DNA from: Chrysomallon squamiferum
Taxonomy: Eukaryota; Mollusca; Gastropoda; Neomphalida; Peltospiridae
Reading direction: 5' to 3'
DNA: 64,000 bases
NCBI GenBank assembly: GCA_012295275.1
Contig: CM022679.1
Coordinates: forward strand, 11,174,669-11,238,668
Program-made: the position numbers and the translations under genes
Notes under the pieces: generated by a model
What the model was told of the DNA's origin: nothing
The model's database searches: none
Seen by the model: the letters and a program-made list of their open reading frames with translations, nothing else
Shown here: piece by piece, positions 37,763 through 64,000 of the stretch
Layout: each line of letters opens with the position of its first letter
Position numbering within the stretch: position 1 is the stretch's first letter

Positions 37763-40565
37763 GTGAGGCATTTTGAATGAATCCAGGATTTTGAAAATGT
37801 TACTTAGAAGATGAAAAGATGAAATTATTGTGATTATAATAGATAAAATTTATAATAATGAGTATAGAAAGTAGTGAAGCATCAGTGGCCTGGTTTATAA
37901 TCTCTATGTGCAGATATATCTGAGAATATAATATAATCCTTAATTTATATATTCTAAAATGATCATTTTAATTCATTGATGTGACAGAGATATTTCTTAC
38001 TCTCAGAGTATCAAAGAATTATTCAGTACTGTTGTCTTGATGGGATTTTACAGGTAGTATAAATGTAGTAACAAATATTTGTTTGTCATAAACATTTTAG
38101 CAGGTTTGCTAAGCTGAAGTTTAAATGCTGTCTTGGACATGCTACCTGAGTCTAAATGGTGTCATTAAATTCAAAAAAAAAAATCACTGTTTTACTTATT
38201 TCAGCAGTTAAAGAACCAAACGAAACATTTTTCTCATTCATTAAGCTGGTAGTTTCATTTTTTCCTATTTCCTTTGTGGTTCTTTTTATAGGGCTGAGGT
38301 TTATTTTTCAGGAAATGTGGTTACAGGAGAAAGAGCACCTCCAGACATTTGAGAATCTGGCAAGAAAACACAGAGCTCGCCCCACTGTGATGATGCCAAT
38401 ATGGAACATTGCTGGTTTCGCACTGGGTGAGAGGATGTGCATTGTATTATCATTTTATTATACTGATGCTATTTTTTCATAATTTTCAGCTGTTACAATT
38501 TAGTTTGAAGAATTGTTAGGGATATGTCACAAATATAATATACTTAAGGCATCAAAAATATTTAAATATTCAAAACTGCAATTTTAAAACAAGGTTTTAA
38601 TGGTTCGTGAGTATTTAATGCTTTTTCAAAGTCCTAAAATGGGCTAGATACTAAAATATGCTTGAGAGAGAAAAGCAATAAGAACATGAACAACTGTTTT
38701 TAAATGACTCAGTAATATTTTAGATTGTTTTATGCAATTTAAAATTTTTAATTTTTTTTTTTTCAAATATAAAACAGGAGCAGGATCTGCACTGTTAGGG
38801 AAGGAAGCAGCTATGGCTTGCACTGTAGCAGTGGAAGATGTCATAACAGATCATTACAACAAGTAAATCATTTTGTCATTCAACTGTTACGAGCCTGGAA
38901 ATAATAAAATAGTAAACAGCAACAAAAAATAAAATACTTACTACAAGTTGCCAGTTCATTTGGACTGTTTTAGTTTCAGCTTTGAAACAGAATTTAGCAA
39001 TTTTATACACCTCAGCTCTGACAGTTTATTTAATTGATTTTTTTTTTTCTCAGTGGTGTAAACTGACCTTGGCCTTGAGGAATGCTGTATTTTCTTGTCC
39101 CAAGTTAATATGCAAACATTTGATGTTTTCTATGATTTAATCTTTTAGTGAGTGCTTCAGGACTTCAGTTGATAAAGGTGTTTGTGGACAAGGGTGTATA
39201 TTATCTTTTTGCATCCGTATGTGTTGGAATCTGATTTACTCAAACTCTGTGCACTATGCATGTATGTGTGTGTGGTTGTGTTTATTAAGGATTTAACATA
39301 TTTATCTTTCTTAATCAACAATTACTTAATTTATTAATTATTTCAAAATAAATAAATAAATAAAATTTAGCATCAGATGAGATAGATTTTTTTTTTTTTA
39401 TCTCATTTGAATTCATAATTTTGTTTTCAGTCAAATTCGAGAACTGGTAAAAGAAGATTCAGAAGGAAATTCAGAACTGCTTGAGGTATTTTCTATTGAT
39501 AATGAAATCTCTAATATAACTGGAGCTAGTTGTCTTTGTTAAATGCTTATAAGATAGGCATTTTGATGTAATAACAATAAATCATTTTCATATTAGTGTA
39601 ATGCAGTTTTATCCTTAAGATAAAAGATAACAGTTTTGTTCTTTTTTGGGGGAAGGTGTAATGATGAGTTATCTGTTTAAATTTTTATTTCTACTATTTA
39701 TTATTTATTTTATTTTATTTTAAATGTATTTTTAGTTTGTGTTTGAAGTTTTATGAAAAAAAAAGTTTAACACTTTGGAATATCATGATAACATTAATGT
39801 GCATTTCTTTTTATGTGAATTGGTAATGTTGCAGTAAAGACCTGAGTATTTATTTAATTTGAGTACACAGTTAATAATTTTACTTTTATTTTTTTCTGTT
39901 CTTTTTTTTTCTATATTCTTTAATTTTAAAAATATCATTAACAATCATTTATTGTTGTTATTACTGCTATTTTTCGATAATTAAAAAACATTATTTATCA
40001 AATCATAAACATTTTTTAAAATATTAGGTTTGAAAAGTTTATCCAATCTTGTTTCAGGCAATAAGAAAATTTCGAGATGACGAAATGCATCATCATGATA
40101 CAGGTCTTGAACATAATGCAGAACAGGTATTCTGGTTTTGTCATCATTAATAACTTTTAAAATGGAATACAAAATAAGGAATTTTTTGTTGGTGTTGTTT
40201 TAACCGCTTGTGTCGTATTAGTTTTTATCTTAAATTTCTGATGTTAAAAAATAATATTCTCCATATTTTGTCATTTGTATTTAACATTCCATCATTTTCT
40301 TTTCTTCATTATTATTTTTTGTTCTTTCTTTGCTCCATTTTTCATTTACTTCTGCACTATTTGTTATAATTTTCTTTTCATTCATTTTATTTCCTCTTTT
40401 TTTTATGTGTCTATTTAAGCAATGTTTTGTTTTGTTACATTCATGGCTTTCATTTGTTAAAAATTTAAGAATTGTTATTTGTTTCAGGCTCCTTTCTACA
40501 ATGCTTTGACTCAAGTAATTAAAGTTGGCTGCAAAGGAGCAATATGGCTTTCTGAAAGAATCTGA
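37577..40565 (+). CDS. COQ7: 5-demethoxyubiquinone hydroxylase COQ7, mitochondrial (six exons)
   Basis: Di-iron mono-oxygenase that hydroxylates 5-demethoxyubiquinol in ubiquinone synthesis, at the matrix face of the mitochondrial inner membrane within the CoQ complex. Exons are 37577-37762, 38312-38426, 38778-38862, 39431-39485, 40058-40126 and 40488-40565. They total 588 nt (195 residues) with phases that join exactly. By alignment to the human protein all six iron ligands are present: E38 ([13 protein letters not shown]), E68 and H71 (QEKEH), E120 (VAVED), E156 and H159 (DDEMHHH). The [20 protein letters not shown] stretch and the terminal LSER are also diagnostic. The first 25 residues are basic, serine-containing and free of acidic residues apart from D20, fitting a short mitochondrial presequence. 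The protein is about 20 residues shorter than the human one, all lost at the N-terminus. A splice acceptor (TTTTCAG at 37539-37545) lies 31 bp before the ATG and the interval is open, so a 5' exon exists and may be UTR or add residues. Confidence 0.96.
38312..38426 (+). CDS. COQ7: COQ7 exon 2
   Basis: Acceptor TTTTTCAG|GAAATG, donor CACTGG|GTGAGA (phase 1). It codes EMWLQEKEH... to NIAGFAL, with ligands E68 and H71. The open frame seen upstream of the acceptor is intron. Confidence 0.93.
38778..38862 (+). CDS. COQ7: COQ7 exon 3
   Basis: Acceptor AAAACAG|GAGCAG, donor AACAA|GTAAAT (phase 2). It codes the conserved [14 protein letters not shown] core with ligand E120 and ends in DHYNN. Confidence 0.93.
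39431..39485 (+). CDS. COQ7: COQ7 exon 4
   Basis: Acceptor TTTTCAG|TCAAAT, donor CTTGAG|GTATTT (phase 0). It codes [18 protein letters not shown], matching the COQ7 linker helix. Confidence 0.92.
40058..40126 (+). CDS. COQ7: COQ7 exon 5
   Basis: Acceptor TTTCAG|GCAATA, donor GAACAG|GTATTC (phase 0). It codes [20 protein letters not shown] with ligands E156 and H159. Confidence 0.93.
40488..40565 (+). CDS. COQ7: COQ7 exon 6 (terminal)
   Basis: Acceptor TTTCAG|GCTCCT. It codes [20 protein letters not shown] through LSERI and the stop TGA at 40563-40565. Confidence 0.93.
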   Translation, partial: APFYNALTQVIKVGCKGAIWLSERI

Positions 40566-43500
40566 AAGTGTTTGTCTTATTCTACAAACTGTGAAAATCA
40601 TTTTTTGTATAATAATTATTGTTCATTTAAATAAAAATGTTAGACATAGGTTGTTTTCAGATTAATGTTTCTCATAATGTTTAATCAGAAACAGATAAAT
40701 ATTTTTTTGATAAAAACACAATTATTAATGTTAAATAAAACCAATAAAAATATCAGTTCCAGGCAGATTAATATTTAAGCCTGTATTTAATCTCATCAGG
40801 GCAGAGGTGAATATAACAGTATACTGGCAAAACTGGAACAATTGCATATGATAATCAGGCATTGTGGTGGCTTCACGAAAATATGATACAGTTTACATTT
40901 TAAAGGTAATTTCATTTAAAAATGCTGACAACTGACAAAGATGAATTAAGTCATACTAGTTCATTCATTATTATTGTTGTATCTTTATGAGTTAATACTG
41001 ATTTAAACTTAAAGAATATATGTATTTTTTTTTTAAAACAATTTCAACATATTCATCTGTCTGAAATTCATATTCACTTAAATCCATTTATCATTTTTTG
41101 TTAAATTGCTTCAATATTCCTGTATTTTTTAAGACAATTCACTAAATTACTTTTAATCACCTCAGGATGTAAAGTTAAATGAAATTTTTTATTAGTCTCC
41201 TTATCAAAATAATTGATTAAATCTAGACAAAACTCAAAATGTTTACCAAAATAACTTTTTTTTTGAAAAATTTCTCATTCAACATTTTAAAATTATTTCT
41301 ACATTCAAAATGTTCACGTCACTTCCAAGTGTGGGAAACAAAACTGGACTTCTTTACATTTACTTGTTTTACAGTTAATAACTCATAACACAGGCATTCA
41401 AAATATCTGGCCTTAATACTTAATTGCTCATTGAATCAAATGAAGATTGAATAGTTTAAAAGAAAATATTAATAACAATGACAAGACTTGTGACTGTAAT
41501 TATTTATTTTTAAAATACAGTTTATGTAATGGTTTATATATACAAATTCATATATGTTTTTCATTATATTATGAATTGCACCCTTCTAGTCTAATAATGA
41601 CATAAACACAGAAATAAAGATATTTGAAATAAAATTAATTAAAACACCATTTTAAATAAAAATTAAAAGAAAAGACCCACAAAAACACATTTTGATAACC
41701 GGTACTTGAGTGTCAAAATGACCAAACTATACTATTTATATACTTTTATAATTCTAATTTCATCTTTATGTTTATGAAAAAACAACAAGTCTGTTAAAAA
41801 ATCTCAGAGATTTAGTAAAATTGCTTCTAATTTATAAATTTAATCTTTCAATAGAATAAACTTTTTGCACCGTTATCCATTTAACATATGGTATATTTAA
41901 AATAATCTTTAAATATCTTAGATATCACTATTAAGGGGATTCAAAATATTATTAAAACTATTAGCAAGTAAAGATTTAAAAAAAACATAACTGTAGCTAA
42001 TGTGTTGAATTTTCAGATTGAATTAATTTTTAAAATGAGCATTAACAAGAAATCAAGAAATAATGATTTTAAAAACGAAAATGTACTTTCCTTTTTAGTA
42101 GTAAATTTGATATTGTCAGAAACCTGGGAAGTTTCAATACATAAAAAGTGGGTAAATATTTTATTACATATATTATATGTATAGCTGTTGTTTATTTTTA
42201 GATTAGACAGTATATTTTATCAAAATATAGAACTGTAAAGGTATTTAGTTATTTTTGATTCAGTGATTGTTTCAGACATTTTCAAGACCAACTTTTACAT
42301 ACATTTTCTACCGAAAGTTACTGAATACACTTTTAATTGCACAGTTAATCAATAAATATAACTGATATTCAATAAATATATCTTATATATACAAGAGATG
42401 AACACACACATTTATGTAACTCAATACAAAGATTAAATAAATGAAATTAGTTTTTCCTTTTTATAAAATATTTTGGTACATTTCCAAGCAGTTGTTTTAT
42501 TTCTTACTAGCTATCATAATACGTGGTAATAGTAATTATAGTGAGTAATAATAAAATAATCTCATGCAAATGCAAAGGACCTGATCTTTTTATTTTATTG
42601 TAAAATTACAAATATAACAGAAATGTTAAACAAATAAATAAATAAAAATCGTTGATAATAATCAACATCTTTACAATGATTAACTTGATGTAACAGGTTT
42701 TGTTTTTACGTATATGTATGAAATAACATTATTTGAAAGGGGAAAATACTTTATGATCAACAAAGATTAGGTGCTAATTACAAATAAAACAATAATTTGA
42801 AAATATTCATATTTCTAGGCTGTTTATAGATACACAGGGAAACTAATAAACCTGGAAAAGTAATAGTAACGATAACACATTTTTATTATTAATAAAGACA
42901 GCAGACAGTTATTATATAATGAAACAATGAACATATGTAAAGATAAAAAAATTATAAATTAACAATGATTAACAGTAAAAGTAAAAACTTTTAAAAGATT
43001 AAATAATGAACATATTCAACAGACAACACATTTTATAACTGTTAAGTAAGGAAGTAACAAAGGAGTTCATAAATCTATCACTGTTTTCTGATTATTTAAT
43101 AAATTGAGAAACAATCTTTAAAATATTGTAAATTAAAAATTAACAAAAAAGAATAAAAAATAAAGCAGTGCATAGAAGAATAAAAGCAAAAGAATAAAAG
43201 AACACAAAACAGATTAACAACAAAATAAACATTTTTTTTTACTATGATTATATAAAAAAAAAAAAAAAAAAATAAAAAAATAAATAAAACGTTTATTATA
43301 TCCATTTGTTTAATCTCACATGTTGCAGTGGTTTTCTGTTTGAGTAAACAAATGGTGGTTTTTGACAACTACTTTTTATTTTTTAAACAGTGTTTTAAAA
43401 TAAAAACATGTTTCAACAGTGATAAAAGTAATTCATGCAGGAAGCCAAGAAAGCACATTTAACATTTATAATGTAAACATTGTGTAGTATTTAAAAATTA

Positions 43501-43891
43501 AAATTATTTATAATTACATAAATTAGTAAAATAAGAAAATAAATATTTGTTGAATACACACAAACAAATTTCCACACAAAATACAGTTATCAATTTAGTT
43601 CCTTTTTTAAAATAGAACTTTCTAACAGGATAAAAATTAAGCATAACCCATCTAATAAACTACTTTTACTATTCATCTATAAAATTATCTTGAAATAAAA
43701 TAAAACCAAAATTATGCCTGACTTGGTATATATACTGCAAGCTGAAACTAGTAATAGGTCCCCTCTTTTTATGTTTTCCTCACCAGTTGAGCAATCATAT
43801 ATTTCTTGTGAAATAACAAAACATTCCAACATGGATCAATAAATGTCTTGAAAAAAAATGAAAACTACTTTTAACTACATCAGAAAATGAA
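40566..43891. other. Interval between convergent COQ7 and PCYT2
   Basis: Holds both 3' UTRs. No coding sequence is supported. Minus-strand AATAAA candidates for PCYT2 include the TTTATT near 43291, about 600 bp beyond the stop, among many others. Confidence 0.7.
40630..40635 (+). terminator. Putative COQ7 polyadenylation signal AATAAA
   Basis: A canonical AATAAA lies 65 bp after the COQ7 stop, followed within about 30 bp by a T/G-rich stretch. In DNA this A-rich the hexamer is common by chance; position is the main support. Confidence 0.5.
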
Positions 43892-61919
<18,028 letters not shown>

Positions 61920-62159
61920 GTTCGTTAGACTGATTCTCAACTCCGAATGAACATATTTTTCTGTACAATACGCTTTTGATAGCTAGATGATAGTGGTGGC
62001 CTAGACCTTTCATTCGTAAAGTTCCGTCAAAATCGAAACTCGTACGTTGTATTACAATTGACAATTATCTTTTGTACTGGTACAATGTTTAAGTGATTTA
62101 GTATGGTGTTACTTTAAATTATTTGACAAAACATCTGCTGTTACCTTAATAGTATCATG
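61920..62159 (-). promoter_or_regulatory. PCYT2 5' flank and presumed promoter
   Basis: Sequence immediately upstream of the PCYT2 ATG. It is somewhat less A+T-rich than the surroundings and has several CpGs, but no clear TATA or CCAAT box at a fixed distance. Called a promoter on position only; an upstream UTR exon is possible. Confidence 0.3.
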
Positions 62160-62245
62160 TCGACTCGTTCTAAAAAAAAATAATAATAATAATAAAAAAA
62201 AAAAAATTAAATTAAAAAAAAAGAAAGAAAGAAAGAAAATTGCAG
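62160..62245. repeat. A-rich low-complexity tract
   Basis: Runs of A with AAT and AAAG units, between the PCYT2 5' end and the Ty3/gypsy remnant. Confidence 0.8.
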
Positions 62246-62505
62246 AAATTACTTTTTAAATAACAACAGAGGAATGCACTAATTAGCATCAGTAATTATT
62301 CATAATTAGTTTGATTCCAGAATCGACCGTATAAATGGTCAATTTACTTAATTTTCCAATCCATCTTACTTTAAGGTGTGAAGAAATGTACTTATATTAA
62401 GGTGGGGCAAATAACTGCTTTTTAAAATATATTGATAATTATGTAACGGTTGTGGCTGATAACATGATATATAATAATATATATAGTAACCTGTATGTTA
62501 CTCAC
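62246..62505. other. Spacer between PCYT2 promoter and the Ty3/gypsy remnant
   Basis: A+T-rich, no open frame or repeat recognised. It may hold the retroelement's 3' end or LTR in decayed form. Confidence 0.4.
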
Positions 62506-64000
62506 CTAATCAACCTGTTCAGACTGGGTATCTGAAGATGTTACAGTAGATGTTATAGGTGGTGTCTCTTTAATGATTGTATATTTTGAATCTAATATCT
62601 GTGATCCGTGGACATTTTTCTGAGATGATTCCCTATCCAAAGGTTCTAGTATGTAAACATAACCATCCACACTGGGTTCAGCAATCACAGTATGTCTATC
62701 CTGGTGATAGTTTCTGATAGAAATTGGTTGAATTGGCATTTCTTTGCAATGCCTCAAATTCAAATTTGGTGCCTGCCAATTAAAATGATTCACGCATTCA
62801 GTGATAACGAAGGGCTATCCATTCATCAACATCTTGCATCTACTTTTTCTTCCTGAGTATCATCCAAAAGTTTATCAAACAATAATTTTGTTTCTTGTCC
62901 AAAAATAGAAAATATGGAGAGTACCAAGTTGATGACTGTCGAGTTGCACTGTAGGCGTAACCCAGTTTTGGAAGATATTTTAGCTTATGTTTCTTCTGGG
63001 ATGGATTCAATGTTCGAAACAATTTGTGCATGGTGCGACTGAATCGTTCAGCTTGTGTATTACCATGTGGATTTTAAGGCGTTGTCCTTATATTCTTTAT
63101 CCCATACCATATCAAAATTCTGGCCTTGATCACTATGGATTCTCTTCGAAATATTACAGCGTTCAAAACATTCTTTGACAAGGACTTCAGCAACTGTTCG
63201 AGATTTTTTGTCTCTAGTTAGTATTGCCTTAGTAAATTTGGTGAAAACATCTGTAAGAACTAAGATATTGTCACGTCCATCAGTTGCAGGCTAAGGACTG
63301 TGAAATCAGTAACAAGTACTTCCAAAGGTCTCTTAGCCAGAAAACTTCCCATTGTTGGACGAATTTGTGGTTTTGATTTCTCCAGAAAAACTATGACCTT
63401 TGTGGCAGTACTTTTCCACATCCACAGTCATATTTGGCTAGAAACATCTTTTTTTATACAAATGAAAGTGTTCGCTCATACCATTAATATGTTTATAATA
63501 TAACTTTATCGTCTAATGCGTGCAAGGTTTTGTCACTTAATGAATAAGGTAAAATCAGCTGGTATGATATATTGCCCTCTTCTTGGATGACACAATACAA
63601 CATGATCTCCAACTTATTTTCTCCCACTGACTCACCAAACCTATGACCAACCTAAATTCTTTTGTTAACTGATTAATGTAGTTTTATGATCGAACGTGAA
63701 GATCGTTTCGTGAATATGATGGCAGTGTTTGGACACAGGATGGGGAGTAAGAGCATTAGACCGAGTTGTAAGACCAAAGATGGAAACATCCAAGCTGTTA
63801 ATTTGAACCGTTACTTCTTGGTTCATCAGTTCCTCAAACCGGACTTGAGAACATTAGGAAGGACAGAACAGTTAGTTGATTCAGCCAGTTGATTCAGTTG
63901 CCCCAAGTTTGGCAGTTTTGAGATAAGATAGTGGCTTGTTGTCCTTGAAAACTACAAACTGCGAACCAAGCAAGTACTCATGGAACTTATCTGTAACTTC
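62506..64000 (-). pseudogene. Ty3/gypsy retrotransposon pol fragment, broken, running off the window
   Basis: Read on the minus strand from the window end: an RNase H segment at about 63880-64000 (FHEYLLG...DNKPLSYLKTAKLG, ending in an in-frame TGA); then a much-mutated stretch; then an integrase core at about 63350-63110 with TDGRDNILVLTDVFTKF and HSDQGQNF at about 63135-63115. A short deletion after SDQG removes part of the core. The frame then continues at 63090-62836 with an in-frame TAA, HGNTQAERF, LKYLPKLGYAYSATRQSST and YSPYF. The integrase tail DEWIALRYH has further stops. The last open piece is 62793-62506 (95 codons), probably the pol C-terminus. No LTR was identified within the window. 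Multiple stops, frame changes and a deletion make it non-functional. Confidence 0.85.

Larger units (their letters stand above)
37763..40487 (+). other. COQ7 introns
   Basis: Five GT-AG introns: 37763-38311, 38427-38777, 38863-39430, 39486-40057 and 40127-40487. All are A+T-rich with poly-T tracts before the acceptors. I see no gene, element or repeat array in them. Confidence 0.85.

Noticed and set aside
63686-63892. 68-codon plus frame near the right edge
   Set aside because: It lies antisense to the decayed Ty3/gypsy pol region.

Overview
This is a strikingly A+T-rich, intron-rich eukaryotic window. It has long homopolymer A/T tracts, (CA)n, (AAT)n and (TA)n microsatellites, and three split genes whose introns all follow the GT-AG rule. 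A SOCS-box protein, a metazoan COQ7 and a two-headed PCYT2 point to an invertebrate animal. Nothing in the window settles the phylum. A decayed Ty3/gypsy element and a Tigger/pogo-like TA-flanked element fit that reading.

Layout. (1) 1-8900 is A+T-rich non-coding DNA downstream of the first gene. (2) 8901-12424, minus strand: two coding exons of a 414-residue protein with diverged WD40-like repeats and a clear C-terminal SOCS box. A likely promoter with paired CCAAT boxes lies near 18.7-18.83 kb, which would make 12.4-18.2 kb a 5' UTR intron. (3) 18.8-37.5 kb is gene-poor DNA with scattered simple repeats and a few base-balanced islands that may hold exons I could not assign. (4) 37577-40565, plus strand: six-exon COQ7, 195 residues, all six di-iron ligands present. 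(5) 40.6-43.9 kb is the gap between convergent genes. (6) 43892-61919, minus strand: fifteen-exon PCYT2, 383 residues, with two cytidylyltransferase domains (HFGH and HVGH). Every exon phase joins correctly. Its introns hold a 706-bp TIR element, an inverted copy of an exon's 3' splice site, and a decayed unknown coding sequence. (7) 62506-64000, minus strand: the 3' part of a broken Ty3/gypsy pol gene that runs off the window.

The genes do not form a pathway. COQ7 acts in mitochondrial ubiquinone synthesis, PCYT2 in the CDP-ethanolamine (Kennedy) pathway to phosphatidylethanolamine, and the SOCS-box protein is predicted to be a Cullin-5 ubiquitin-ligase substrate receptor. COQ7 is head-to-head with the SOCS-box gene and tail-to-tail with PCYT2.

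I found no prokaryotic-style system, CRISPR array, tRNA or rRNA. The least ordinary structures are the foldback around PCYT2 exon 9, the TIR element 17 bp from a splice donor, the decayed open frame in PCYT2 intron 8, and the 30-bp minisatellite in the SOCS-box gene intron. None of them amounts to a clear new biological system.
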